DNA from: Bacteroidales bacterium UBA6431 | GTDB taxonomy: Bacteria > Bacteroidota > Bacteroidia > Bacteroidales > UBA932 | Assembly (NCBI GenBank): GCA_002439095.1 | Contig: DJOT01000004.1 | Location: forward strand, 56,600-120,599 | DNA length: 64,000 nt | Direction of reading: 5' to 3' | Shown: piece after piece, positions 1 through 9,099 of the stretch | Layout of the letters: every line of letters starts with the position of its first letter | Position numbering within the stretch: position 1 is the first letter of the stretch | Notes under the pieces: model-generated | What the model was told of the DNA's origin: nothing | Database searches by the model: none | What the model saw: only the letters and a program-made list of their open reading frames with translations | Translations under genes and position numbers: made by a program

Positions 1-1307
1 CTGGCAGTTCATTCGAGATACCTTTCGCTGTGAAAGGAACCGGCGACGCAAAACTGTCTGCTCCGCAGCTGACAGTCAGTCCTTCTTCGTGGAGCGGCAA
101 GTGCGAACTCGCTTCTGACGGGCTGTCGGGCAAGATTGTCCTCACCGCCCCGTCCGCTCTCACGGAATCTGTGAAAGTGGATCTCAGCGTCAAGGATGAT
201 TTCGACCGTGAGGCCAAGGCCTCTCTGGACATCGCCATCGTGCCGGTGACCGAAACCGCCGGTGCTGCCAACTGCTATGTCGTCAAGCCTGGCGCGACCC
301 TCTCCATCAAGGCCGTGGAGGGAAACTCCGCCGACAAGGTGGATTTTGACAACGCCAAGCTTCTCTGGCAGACGGAGCGCGGGATGGTGAAGTCCGTCTC
401 CGCAGCTCCTTCTGAGGGCGCTCTTGTGGTGTCCCTCAATCCTGGCCTTAGCGGAAATGCCGTAGTGGCGGCTCTCAAGGGTGGAGTCATCGTATGGAGC
501 TGGCATCTCTGGGTGAGCGATTACGAGCCTGACGCCGATCCTTTCGTATGGACGAGCAAGTCCGGCAACACATTCACATTCATGGACCGTAATCTTGGCG
601 CGCTCAGCAACGAGAAATTCTCAGACAAGGCTCTCGGCTACATGTATCAGTACGGCCGCAAAGATCCTTTTGTCTGCGGAGACGGGGTGCACTCCTCCAA
701 AGTCATCAAGATGTATGATATCGATGGCAATGAAGTATATGAGACCGTAGAACTGCGTCCGGTCTATGAAGACAGGACAAGCACCAACCTCCAGCTTGCC
801 ATCAATAACCCGATGACATTCTACGGGGGCGGCAGCGCTTGGCCGGTGATTGACTGGCTTACTGACAAAGCTGAACTCCAGGACAATGACCTCTGGGGTG
901 GAAAGTCTCATACTAAGACAAAGTATGATCCGTGTCCGGAAGGATGGATGGTGCCTGAGGCCGGCGAGGCATGGGGATTCCGTGAAGAGTACAAAAAGGA
1001 TGGAAAACTCACTGACAGCGGCAAATATCATCCTGAGTACCCGTGGTATATCGAGTACGATGATGAGTATTGCATTGGTTTCCGCTACAAGCAGACTGAC
1101 GGCAAGGAGTACTGGTTCCCCTTCAACGGCGACAAGAATCCTCAGAACGGAACGTTTGAGCGTGTGGACAGCGGAGCTCAATATTGGACATCCACTTCGT
1201 CCAACACCACCATGATCATGGAGGTCTTCGCCTGGGGCAATCCTGCTTCAGAGAGCTATCTCAACCGTTCTTACGGTTCGGCAGTCCGTTGCATAAAAGT
1301 CAAGTAA
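1..1307 (+). CDS. FISUMP-type surface protein, 5' end outside the window
   Basis: The reading frame is open from the first bases, so the start and any signal peptide lie upstream of the window; the GTG at 30 is only the first possible start codon inside it. The first part (to about base 500) looks like Ig-like or BACON-like beta-sandwich repeats, rich in Thr, Val and Ser. The C-terminal half is a FISUMP-type domain, recognised by FVWTSKSGNTFTFMDRNLGA, then DPCPEGWMVP, YWTSTSS and a terminal AVRCIKVK. Such proteins are usually lipid-anchored surface or fimbrillin-like proteins in Bacteroidota. The stop lies 4 bp before the SusC start, so it is cotranscribed with the uptake genes and probably acts as an accessory surface binding protein. 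The ligand is unknown. Confidence in family is good, in function low. Confidence 0.75.
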   Translation, partial: GSSFEIPFAVKGTGDAKLSAPQLTVSPSSWSGKCELASDGLSGKIVLTAPSALTESVKVDLSVKDDFDREAKASLDIAIVPVTETAGAANCYVVKPGATLSIKAVEGNSADKVDFDNAKLLWQTERGMVKSVSAAPSEGALVVSLNPGLSGNAVVAALKGGVIVWSWHLWVSDYEPDADPFVWTSKSGNTFTFMDRNLGALSNEKFSDKALGYMYQYGRKDPFVCGDGVHSSKVIKMYDIDGNEVYETVELRPVYEDRTSTNLQLAINNPMTFYGGGSAWPVIDWLTDKAELQDNDLWGGKSHTKTKYDPCPEGWMVPEAGEAWGFREEYKKDGKLTDSGKYHPEYPWYIEYDDEYCIGFRYKQTDGKEYWFPFNGDKNPQNGTFERVDSGAQYWTSTSSNTTMIMEVFAWGNPASESYLNRSYGSAVRCIKVK

Positions 1308-1311
1308 ATAA

Positions 1312-4300
1312 ATGAGAAGAGGAATCATTCTCTCCCTCATCCTCTCTGCAGTCACAACTCTTGCTCTCCGGGCCCAGGTCCGTGAGGTGTCAGGGGTTGT
1401 GACTGACAGTTCTAATTCGGAGACCCTGATCGGAGCCACGGTAGTGGTGGAGGGGAGCGGCGTGTCGGCGATCACCGACTTTGACGGCCGCTATCTGATC
1501 AAGGCCCAGCCGGGCGACCGCCTGAGTTTCTCCTGCCTCGGCATGGTGCCTAAGACAGTCGTGCTCAAGGATGAAACTGTCCTGAATGTGTCTCTTGATG
1601 TCAACAGGGATCTGCTTGACGAAGTGATAGTCGTGGCCTACGGCACCACCAAGAAGGAGTCTTTCACCGGCTCCGCCGAGGTGGTCAAAGCCGACAAGTT
1701 CAAGGACAGGGCTGTGACGGATGTCTCCAAGATGCTTGACGGACAGGTGGCCGGAGTGATGGTGACTTCCGGAAGCGGACAGCCTGGAAGCGGAGCGGAT
1801 CTGCGCGTGCGCGGATACGGCTCCATAAACGCCTCCAATGCTCCGCTGCTCGTGGTGGACGGCGTGCCTTATGACGGCGATCTCAGCTCCATCAACAGCA
1901 ACGACATCGAGACGATGTCCGTCCTCAAGGACGCATCGGCGGGTGCCCTCTACGGAGCCCGCGGCGCCAACGGGGTCATCATGATCACCACCAAGTCAGG
2001 CAAGGACACAGAAGGGGCCATCAAACTGGCTCTCAATATCAAGGCCGGAATAAGTTCCAGGGCCATACCTCCTTACGAGACGCTTGACGCGGACGAGTAC
2101 ATGGAGCATATCTATGCCGCCACCTACAATGACCTCGTGAGCACAGAGGGTTATCTGCCTTCCGTTGCTGCCGGCATGACAGTGGGGAGGCTCGCAAGCC
2201 GTTTCCTCGGCACGGACAATATCTACAACCCGTACAATCTGCCTATAGAGGAGGTCTTTGACTCAAACGGCAAGGTAGTGTCCGGCGCTGCTCTGAAATA
2301 CTCCGAGAACTGGCTGGACGAGGCGCAGCGCAAGGCCGCTTTCCGTCAGGAGTACCAGTTCTCCGCCAACGGGGGAGGAAAGCGGGGGCGCTACTTCGCA
2401 TCGCTCGGCTATCTTGATGAGCAGGGGACCCTCAAGACAACGGGATTCAAGCGCTATACCGCGAGGGTCGGGACCCAGATGAGCCCGAAGGAGTGGTTTG
2501 ATTTCGGCGCCGATGTCAACTACACCTACAGTGACAGCCGTTTCCTCGGATCGGACGGCAGCTCAAACAATACCAATGTCTGGTACTCTGCCATGATGAT
2601 GGCCCCGATCTACCCGGTATATGAGAAAAACCAGGACGGAAGCGATGTGCTGGACGGAAGCGGTTCCAGGGTCTTCGACTATGGCAAATCACGTCCTGCC
2701 GGAGCGCAGAACAACAAGAACTCCGTGGCCACCCTCTTCGATGACGAGTACTACAGCCAGACCGGTACAGTGAACCTGCGTGCCAATGCCGCCCTGAAGT
2801 TCGGGGGTTTCAAACTCTCGACCAACCTCGGTGCGGACAACTCCAACACTTATGAGAGCACCAACTACAACCGCATCTCCGGCAACGCAGCCGGCACCGG
2901 TCGCCTAACCAAGGAGAACGGACGCATGCTCAGCTATACCTGGAACCAGCTGCTCACGTGGAACGGGAAGTTCGGGGATCACAGCGTGGATGCCATGGCC
3001 GGACACGAGTTCTACAATTACGAGTTCCGCTACACCATAGCCTCCAGGACGGGTTTCCCGTTCGACGACTATGACGATCTGGGCATGGGGTCCACCCTCG
3101 CCGAAGCCAATTCGCAGACGGACCGTTATGCCATCGACTCATGGCTCTCCAGGCTCAACTGGTCATACGCCGACAGGTATTATTTCTCCGCGAGCTTCCG
3201 TATGGACGCATCATCCCGCTTCATGAAAGACAACCGCTGGGGTGCTTTCTGGTCAGTGGGCGGTTCGTGGCGCATCTCCCAGGAGCCGTTCCTCAAGGAC
3301 AAGTCCTGGATCAACAACCTCACCCTCAAGGCCAGTTATGGTGTGCAGGGCAACGACAACCTGGGCTCTTTCTACGCCTGGCAGTCCCTATATTCGATGA
3401 ATTACCCCAATGCCAACCATTCCGGGGCCATCATCACCTCCGTGGAGAGCCGTGACATCACATGGGAGAAGAACGGAAACTTCAACACCGGACTCGAGTT
3501 CCGCCTCTTCGACAGGCTGTCCGGCACGGTGGAGTGGTACAGCCGCAAGACCACGGATCTGCTTCTGGATACGCCTATGGCGATCTCTCTCGGTTTCCCG
3601 GGATACTATGACAATGTCGGAAGCATTCTCAACACGGGTTTCGACATAAGCCTCAATGCGGACATCGTCTCCGAGAGGGACCTGCACTGGAGCATAGGCT
3701 GGATGGGCTCGACCCTGCGCAACAGGGTGCTGAAACTCTCTGACGACGGGGAGGACATCGTGAACGGTGTGTTCCTCATCCGCGAGGGACTGCCTATCAA
3801 CTCATTCTATCTGTCCAAGAGCGCGGGAGTCGATCCGGCGACGGGAGACCAGCTGTATTGGGCCTACAAAAAGGACGCAGATGGCAACATGATAGAGGGG
3901 AGCGAGTACATCACCAACAACGCCACTGCCGCATCAGGCAGCAAATATGTGCTCGGCTGCAGGATACCTGACATTTACGGCTCGCTTTCCTCCAACTTCA
4001 GCTGGAAGGGGCTGGACCTTTCCGTCCTGTTCACCTATTCGCTCGGGGGCAAGGTTTTCGACAATATTTACCGTTCCCTCATGGAACCTTCTTTCATCGG
4101 ACAGACCTACCACAAGAATGTCCTGCGCAGCTGGGCTCAGGCGGGGGATGTCACCGATGTGCCGAAGGCTTTGACCACTCTATCCACTCTGGCATCTGAC
4201 CGTTTCCTTGTGGATGCGTCGTATTTCGCCGTGAAGAACATTTCCCTGGGATACACCTTGCCTGCGGCTCTGCTTTCCGGAGCCGGCATAGAGTCTCTCA

Positions 4301-4440
4301 GAGTCTATCTCTCCTGCGACAGTCCATGGATCCTGACAAGCCTCAAGGGTATGAATCCGCAGGCTGACTTCTCCGGTTCCACTTCGTACTCTTACACTCC
4401 GAACCGGACTCTCAATCTTGGTGTGGATCTTAAATTCTAG
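1312..4440 (+). CDS. SusC/RagA-family TonB-dependent outer-membrane transporter
   Basis: This 1042-residue outer-membrane porin imports oligomers using TonB energy, with the SusD protein encoded next as its lid. An N-terminal signal peptide (residues 1-21, ending LALRAQ) is followed by a carboxypeptidase-regulatory-like beta-sandwich (about 24-105), the SusC signature region LLDEVIVVAYGTTKKESFTG, a plug domain (about 115-230, with LRVRGYGSINASNAPLLVVDG) and a 22-strand-type barrel to the C-terminal LGVDLKF. Length is normal for the family. There is no STN domain, so sigma/anti-sigma signalling through this receptor is not indicated. It starts 4 bp after the upstream FISUMP gene, and its stop is 7 bp before the SusD start. 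No glycosidase is in the visible part of the operon, so the substrate (glycan or peptide) cannot be named. Confidence 0.95.
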   Translation: MRRGIILSLILSAVTTLALRAQVREVSGVVTDSSNSETLIGATVVVEGSGVSAITDFDGRYLIKAQPGDRLSFSCLGMVPKTVVLKDETVLNVSLDVNRDLLDEVIVVAYGTTKKESFTGSAEVVKADKFKDRAVTDVSKMLDGQVAGVMVTSGSGQPGSGADLRVRGYGSINASNAPLLVVDGVPYDGDLSSINSNDIETMSVLKDASAGALYGARGANGVIMITTKSGKDTEGAIKLALNIKAGISSRAIPPYETLDADEYMEHIYAATYNDLVSTEGYLPSVAAGMTVGRLASRFLGTDNIYNPYNLPIEEVFDSNGKVVSGAALKYSENWLDEAQRKAAFRQEYQFSANGGGKRGRYFASLGYLDEQGTLKTTGFKRYTARVGTQMSPKEWFDFGADVNYTYSDSRFLGSDGSSNNTNVWYSAMMMAPIYPVYEKNQDGSDVLDGSGSRVFDYGKSRPAGAQNNKNSVATLFDDEYYSQTGTVNLRANAALKFGGFKLSTNLGADNSNTYESTNYNRISGNAAGTGRLTKENGRMLSYTWNQLLTWNGKFGDHSVDAMAGHEFYNYEFRYTIASRTGFPFDDYDDLGMGSTLAEANSQTDRYAIDSWLSRLNWSYADRYYFSASFRMDASSRFMKDNRWGAFWSVGGSWRISQEPFLKDKSWINNLTLKASYGVQGNDNLGSFYAWQSLYSMNYPNANHSGAIITSVESRDITWEKNGNFNTGLEFRLFDRLSGTVEWYSRKTTDLLLDTPMAISLGFPGYYDNVGSILNTGFDISLNADIVSERDLHWSIGWMGSTLRNRVLKLSDDGEDIVNGVFLIREGLPINSFYLSKSAGVDPATGDQLYWAYKKDADGNMIEGSEYITNNATAASGSKYVLGCRIPDIYGSLSSNFSWKGLDLSVLFTYSLGGKVFDNIYRSLMEPSFIGQTYHKNVLRSWAQAGDVTDVPKALTTLSTLASDRFLVDASYFAVKNISLGYTLPAALLSGAGIESLRVYLSCDSPWILTSLKGMNPQADFSGSTSYSYTPNRTLNLGVDLKF

Positions 4441-4447
4441 TGATAAG

Positions 4448-6094
4448 ATGAAACTCAACATATTGAAAACAAGGTCCGTGCTGGCTGCCGCGTGTGTGGC
4501 GGTGCTTTGCTCATGCTCGGGGATGCTTGAGACTTCTCCGTCCACCGATGTGGACAAGAACCTGATCCTCAAGGATGCCGATGCCATCGAAGTGGCGATG
4601 AACGGAGTCTATTCCACCATGTACAACAGGATAGATTTCGTGACCGCCAATGCTCACCAGTGCTTCGGCAACCTCGCCGTGACGCTGGCCGCGGATCTCA
4701 TGGGCGAGGATATGGTACAGACTGCCGAGGGCCCGGGCTGGTTCTGGAAAGACTACAGTTACGAGACCCGTGAGCGCTACACGAGCAAGATCCAGAGGTG
4801 CTATTTCACCTGGACTTATTTCTATCAGATCATCAACAATGTCAATTACATCCTTTCCGCGGAGTATACGGCTTCCGGAGACAAGGCCAAGCTGAATTAT
4901 CTTATGGCCCAGGCTTATGCCGTCAGGGCGTTCTCCTACTTCATGCTGATACAGTCCTACCAGCAGACCTACAAAGGACACGAGGACCTGCCGGGGGTGC
5001 CGGTGTACACGGAGCCTACTCTGAGCTCTTCCAAGGGAAAGGGGCGCGGAACGGTGCAGGATGTATATGACCGTATACTTGACGACCTTGACAGTGCGAT
5101 GACCCGTTATGAGATTTCGGGCAAAAGCCAGGGCGACATAAGCGAGATGGACTACTATGCCGCCAATATGCTCAAGGCGCGTGTGGCTCTGGTGATGAAT
5201 GACTGGGAGACGGCCGCCGAGGCTGCCGGCATTGTGCTGGAAAAGCCCGGCAAGTCACTTTTGAGCATGGACGAGGCCACTGTGGTCAAGGGACAATATG
5301 ATGATGCCACCAAGGCCTGGACTACCGGCAGCACTCCGTTCAATTCGGTCAGCTCGTCTTCGGTGATCTGGGGTGCGAAGGTCCTCTCGGACCAGTCCAC
5401 TGTCTATGCGTCGTTCTTTTCGCAGATGGACGCCTGCACCGATATATACTATGCGGCCGAGTCTCCGAAGTGCATCAGCAACTGGCTCTATGCCCAGATT
5501 CCCGATACGGATGTCCGGAAGGGCTGGTGGAATGGCAACATCGGCATCCCGGCATCCAAGTGGAAGTACGGGGCCAACATAGACTACAACCAGCACAAGT
5601 TCCAGTGGAAGGATCAGAAAAGCTATCTTGGTGACTACATATTCATGAGACTTGAGGAGGCGGTGCTCATCAAGGCTGAAGCCCTCTGCCGTCTCGGGGA
5701 GTATAAGGAAGCCCGTGAGGCTCTGTGCGAGCTCGGTTCGCGCCGTGATCCGGGCTATGCCGCGCGTGTCTCAAAACTGACCGGTGAGGAGCAGACTTTT
5801 GCCAGCACCGGCGTGGTGAAGACCCTTCTGGACGAAATCCTTCTTCAGAGGCGTATCGAACTCTGGGGCGAGACAGGGCGTATATTCGACATCCTGCGTC
5901 TCGGCAAGGGCTGGACCCGCGACTGGACGGTCGGGAACGAGAAATCCAACCATACCAACATCCTCAGCAAGTACTCGGAGTATGCCGCATTCCCGGCTGA
6001 TTACATGGAGTGCATCCTGATGATCCCGCAGACAGAAATAGATAATAATCCGAACATTTCAGATGAAGACCAGAACCCTTATATACAGCGTTAG
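4448..6094 (+). CDS. SusD/RagB-family nutrient-binding lipoprotein
   Basis: A 548-residue surface lipoprotein that caps the SusC barrel and binds substrate. The start chosen is the ATG at 4448, because it gives a clean lipoprotein signal (MKLNILKTRSVLAAACVAVL then CSC, lipid Cys about 23); an upstream GTG at 4418 would overlap susC and bury the signal. The N-terminal SusD-like segment, TPR-type helices (AQAYAVRAFSYFMLIQSYQQ) and the C-terminal RagB region (LLQRRIELWGETGRIFDILR) are all present. The last 32 bp overlap the next gene, so the three genes are translationally coupled. The ligand is not predictable from sequence. Confidence 0.94.
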   Translation: MKLNILKTRSVLAAACVAVLCSCSGMLETSPSTDVDKNLILKDADAIEVAMNGVYSTMYNRIDFVTANAHQCFGNLAVTLAADLMGEDMVQTAEGPGWFWKDYSYETRERYTSKIQRCYFTWTYFYQIINNVNYILSAEYTASGDKAKLNYLMAQAYAVRAFSYFMLIQSYQQTYKGHEDLPGVPVYTEPTLSSSKGKGRGTVQDVYDRILDDLDSAMTRYEISGKSQGDISEMDYYAANMLKARVALVMNDWETAAEAAGIVLEKPGKSLLSMDEATVVKGQYDDATKAWTTGSTPFNSVSSSSVIWGAKVLSDQSTVYASFFSQMDACTDIYYAAESPKCISNWLYAQIPDTDVRKGWWNGNIGIPASKWKYGANIDYNQHKFQWKDQKSYLGDYIFMRLEEAVLIKAEALCRLGEYKEAREALCELGSRRDPGYAARVSKLTGEEQTFASTGVVKTLLDEILLQRRIELWGETGRIFDILRLGKGWTRDWTVGNEKSNHTNILSKYSEYAAFPADYMECILMIPQTEIDNNPNISDEDQNPYIQR

Positions 6095-6968
6095 CGCAGC
6101 TGTGCTTTCGCTCCTCTGCCTGTCCTGCTCGAAGGACCAGGTTTCTACGCTTTATGAAGGCTCTTCCGGCCTGGCGTTTGCTTCCACGGTGCTCAACACG
6201 GAGTTGAGTTCTGAAGATGCCAACCAGATTCTCGTGCCTGTCTACAGGGGCACGGAGGACGTGTTCCAGGCTGACCTCTCTCTGGAATTCGAGACTTCGG
6301 ACGCGGCTGGGAAGGTCTCGTGGGTGGAGAGCGATCCGGCGGGGATTTTCTCTCTGATTGCACGCCGCGTGCTTTTCGCCGATGGAAGCCATGTCGCTTA
6401 TGCGCAGATCCGCTTCTCCGACATAGACAAACTCGGCATCGATACAAAGTATCGTATGCGCCTGTCCATCAAGGATAATCTCAGCCCGTCGCAGAAGGGG
6501 AGTGTGGTCATCACGGCTAGCCGTAAACTCAACTTCAAGTACCTGGGCAAGTGCACATGGACGGACCGCTGTCTCTTTGACGGCAGTTATCAGGCGGATA
6601 TCTACAAAGCCGAAGAGGCGGATATCTATCGCGTGATGGACCCTTATTCAGAGGGGCTTACTGCCGAGGAATATGCGGAGAACGGCTGGGCCGGGACCCC
6701 ATCGGAATATGTGCAGTTCTCCGTGCGTTCTGACGGCAGCATATACTATGAGCCGTTCTGCACCGGCATGAAGGTGCAGGGGAAATATCTGGCTTATGCG
6801 TATTACCCGTCAGAGTACCAGTGGGGCAAGGACTTCTCCCAGTACGCCTCCGAGAACCGCCGTATCTCAGACAAGGAACTCCAGCTCTATCCTGTCTATT
6901 GCCTGCCTGACTTCCAGTACGGTTTCCTCAATGACGGAGCCTATAAGCTGACGGTGCTTCTTCCATAG
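6063..6968 (+). CDS. SusE-position surface lipoprotein, family uncertain
   Basis: A 301-residue lipoprotein (signal MKTRTLIYSVSAAVLSLL, lipobox LSCS, Cys 22) overlapping the SusD gene by 32 bp. The first part resembles the Calx-beta-like or DUF1735-like domain common in third-position lipoproteins of SusCD operons: pairs of strands with GSSGLAFASTVLNTELSSED and then VPVYRGTEDVFQADLSLEFE. The rest has short aromatic-rich motifs (YRVMDPYSEGL, YLAYAYYPSEYQWG) like those in Bacteroides surface glycan- or protein-binding lipoproteins. It probably holds ligand at the cell surface for the SusCD pair. No catalytic motif is seen. The operon probably ends here, since a hairpin follows at 7000-7026. Confidence 0.7.
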   Translation: MKTRTLIYSVSAAVLSLLCLSCSKDQVSTLYEGSSGLAFASTVLNTELSSEDANQILVPVYRGTEDVFQADLSLEFETSDAAGKVSWVESDPAGIFSLIARRVLFADGSHVAYAQIRFSDIDKLGIDTKYRMRLSIKDNLSPSQKGSVVITASRKLNFKYLGKCTWTDRCLFDGSYQADIYKAEEADIYRVMDPYSEGLTAEEYAENGWAGTPSEYVQFSVRSDGSIYYEPFCTGMKVQGKYLAYAYYPSEYQWGKDFSQYASENRRISDKELQLYPVYCLPDFQYGFLNDGAYKLTVLLP

Positions 6969-6970
6969 TG

Positions 6971-7050
6971 TTGCCTATAGATTAGGCGTGGTTTACGGGA
7001 AAGTTGCCTATGTTTTAGGCAACTTTCTCTTTGTTTTTGCCTATAGATTA
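6971..7050. repeat. 14-bp direct repeats flanking a hairpin
   Basis: TTGCCTATAGATTA occurs at 6971-6984 and again at 7037-7050. Between them a perfect inverted repeat (AAAGTTGCCT at 7000-7009, AGGCAACTTT at 7017-7026) repeats the TTGCCTA core in both directions. The 3' arm is followed by a T-rich run, so the hairpin can act as an intrinsic terminator of the SusCD operon. The shared core suggests local duplication or a repeat element rather than a simple terminator. Confidence 0.6.
7000..7036 (+). terminator. Probable intrinsic terminator of the SusCD operon
   Basis: A 10-bp perfect stem (11 bp if the A-T pair at the loop base is counted) with a 5-7 nt loop is followed by CTCTTTGTTTTT. It lies 32 bp after the last lipoprotein gene. 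Confidence 0.55.
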
Positions 7051-7094
7051 TGTGCGGGAAATTACTATATTTGTGTGGTAAAATGTTGAGGATT

Positions 7095-7297
7095 ATGTTG
7101 TACCCTATCGGAATACAGAACTTTGAGAAGATAATAACCGGCGGTTTTGTCTATGTTGACAAGACAACTCAAATTTACGATCTTGCCTCGACCGGACAGT
7201 ATTACTTCCTGAGCCGGCCGAGGCGTTTCGGGAAGAGCCTTCTCGTCTCGACGCGGCATACCGCAAGACGGGGCGCAAGGTGGTGATCCTCATCCCG
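7095..7297 (+). pseudogene. Remnant of an AAA-ATPase-like (DUF1703-associated) gene
   Basis: From the ATG at 7095 the frame reads MLYPIGIQNFEKIITGGFVY and then VDKTTQIYDLASTGQYYFLS, with RPRRFGKSLLVS. This is the N-terminus with the Walker A region of the AAA-ATPase-like family that usually carries a C-terminal PD-(D/E)XK nuclease-like domain and is over 500 residues long. Right after the Walker A region (about 7250) the frame shifts to AAYRKTGRKVVILI, which matches the strand just before the Walker B motif of the same family; the expected DEYD that should follow is missing. A large internal deletion has therefore joined two parts of one gene, and the rest is lost up to the 3' end of the convergent DUF4857 gene. 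A -7-like TATATTTG lies at 7066-7073. It is not expected to make a working protein. Confidence 0.75.
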
Positions 7298-7307
7298 GTG
7301 CTCTTGA

Positions 7308-8429
7308 TTATTTGCGCTTCTTCTGCAGGGCTATGGCAAGTGCGGCTGCGATGGCGGCGATGTCCACGCAAAGCCCGATCCATGAGAAGTCCACAAGACG
7401 CGGTCTTATCCTGCCGTCAAGGGATGAGCTCAGCACGAGTCGGGCGGGGAAGATGTATTTCGGAAGATCGAATCCATCATCTTGAGGGTAGTCCCGGCGC
7501 ATGGTCTTGACTGTCTTGTAAGTGCCGGACTCGAGGGCCCAATAGTCCTCACCCTTGCTGTCGCTGACACGCACCGTGTGGTTCAGAATGTCCCCCACGA
7601 GAAGAATGCTCTGCCTTGTGACATCCGCCATGACATCCGTCGGGATGACTCTTCTCAGGCTGTCCAGAACATAAAAGCGTCCGTCGCCGTCGAAAAGGTA
7701 GGCGAGGGAGGCACGGTTCTCGTTTTCCGTGATGAAGATGTGTTCCAATTCGAGCTTTCCGGTAGGGATGCTCTCGACAAAAGGCTTTCCGTCAGCGAGT
7801 TTGAGGTGAAACAGTTTCCCGTCCGCATCCGTCAGCATATATCCTTCATCGTAGGCTTTGCGGGTGCTCGGGTTACCGGATACTATCACGGCGGGGAAGC
7901 GGAAGCCGATGGAATCCAGGGCCACGTTGAAAGCCTGCTCAAGCGCCGTGGCGCTTCTGTTCGTCGCCATTTCAATGATCCGCACCCCATCTTTACGTGT
8001 CACGAGGGCATATTCCGGATCTTCGAGCTCGAGGCGCGGAGGGGCGGATTCAAGCAGCATGTGGACGTTCATCTTCGGGATGTTGACCTCTTTCGGGGAG
8101 GTGGAGAAGAAGATGTTGCCTGCTTCGATCTGTTCACCGGTATACTGTTTCCCGTTTATGGTCTCCGGGGCGTTGTGGCGGCTGCTCAGCACGCGGTAGT
8201 AGAAAAACGGCAGCACACTGTCGCCGTATTCCCGGTTTTGAGAATCCTTGAATATGAAATCCTTGCCGGAGCGGTCCTCGAGTGACACGAAATCTTCGGC
8301 GATGCAGCTGTACAGGGTGAACGGCGTAGAATACGACTTGGCCGTGATGATGTACCAGAGCCGTGGCAGCAGCCAGATGGCAAGCAGGGCCGTTATGATC
8401 GCGAGATATATGTTTCCTGTTTTTCTCAT
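7308..8429 (-). CDS. DUF4857-like membrane protein of an ABC transporter operon
   Basis: A 373-residue protein with one N-terminal membrane segment (about 5-25, NIYLAIITALLAIWLLPRLW), a long beta-rich extracytoplasmic region and a C-terminal membrane segment (about 345-368) ending in a KKRK tail. This resembles the Bacteroidota DUF4857 proteins encoded with small ABC transporters; the assignment is from memory of the family and its context. The middle region has repeated strand-turn units such as GYMLTDADGKLFHLKLADGK and AYLFDGDGRFYVLDSLRRV, which suggest a beta-propeller-like fold. Its start overlaps the permease stop by 4 bp. It probably partners the ABC permease at the inner membrane. The substrate is unknown. 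Confidence 0.65.
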   Translation of the reverse strand: MRKTGNIYLAIITALLAIWLLPRLWYIITAKSYSTPFTLYSCIAEDFVSLEDRSGKDFIFKDSQNREYGDSVLPFFYYRVLSSRHNAPETINGKQYTGEQIEAGNIFFSTSPKEVNIPKMNVHMLLESAPPRLELEDPEYALVTRKDGVRIIEMATNRSATALEQAFNVALDSIGFRFPAVIVSGNPSTRKAYDEGYMLTDADGKLFHLKLADGKPFVESIPTGKLELEHIFITENENRASLAYLFDGDGRFYVLDSLRRVIPTDVMADVTRQSILLVGDILNHTVRVSDSKGEDYWALESGTYKTVKTMRRDYPQDDGFDLPKYIFPARLVLSSSLDGRIRPRLVDFSWIGLCVDIAAIAAALAIALQKKRK

Positions 8430-9097
8430 TGTACTCCGTCTTTAAATCTTCTTACACTGTAGTGGATGAGCGGAAGGGCAGCAATCGTGGTGACAATCGC
8501 CAGGGGCAGCAGTCCGCAGCTGTATCCCATCATCTGGGATGAAAGGAAGAATGTGCTCAGGATGGCGAGCATCAGTACGGTCTCGAATATCCTCATCCTC
8601 CATGCCGGCTCAAGTATTATCGCTCCTGCCCATATATATGCGCACAGGCCGGCGCAATACCATGTGAGAAGCGAGAAGAGTATCCTCCATACTATGTCAG
8701 GTACAAGATAATGGCGGAGGAAAATGCCGAGCGATGCGCTCTGGATGATGAAAAGCCCCAGCAGTACTGCCAACCCGTACCCCTGCATGACAGACACTGT
8801 CCTGAGCTGCGGCATCGGAAGGTGCAGCGTGAGCTTGAGGCATTTGCGGTATGTCTCCGGGATGAACTGGGCCGCAGCGAGGGCAAGTCCGCAGATGACG
8901 GGGAGGTAGATGAGGTTGTCCACCAGAATCGAGTATTTCCCGACAGCGTAGCTCCACAGGAAACCGTAGCCCTGCAGGGAAGCGTTCTTGGCGAGGGCCA
9001 GGAAATCGTAGGCGGTGAACCCGATGAGCATGAAAGCCATGCACACGATGGCCGTCACGGTCTTCAGCCACTCTTTGTATATCATTGACTTGAACAT
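8426..9097 (-). CDS. ABC-2-like transporter permease
   Basis: A 223-residue polytopic membrane protein with about six hydrophobic segments (for example AIVCMAFMLIGFTAYDFLAL, LPVICGLALAAAQFIP, ETVLMLAILSTFFLSSQMMG). The N-terminus MFKSMIYKEWLKT is typical of ABC-2 permeases, where a cytoplasmic helix leads into the first membrane segment. It lies 2 bp after the ATPase gene and overlaps the DUF4857 gene by 4 bp, so the three proteins very likely form one transporter. Such small Bacteroidota modules are often induced by membrane stress or peptides, but nothing here names the substrate. Confidence 0.8.
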   Translation of the reverse strand: MFKSMIYKEWLKTVTAIVCMAFMLIGFTAYDFLALAKNASLQGYGFLWSYAVGKYSILVDNLIYLPVICGLALAAAQFIPETYRKCLKLTLHLPMPQLRTVSVMQGYGLAVLLGLFIIQSASLGIFLRHYLVPDIVWRILFSLLTWYCAGLCAYIWAGAIILEPAWRMRIFETVLMLAILSTFFLSSQMMGYSCGLLPLAIVTTIAALPLIHYSVRRFKDGVQ

Positions 9098-9099
9098 AA

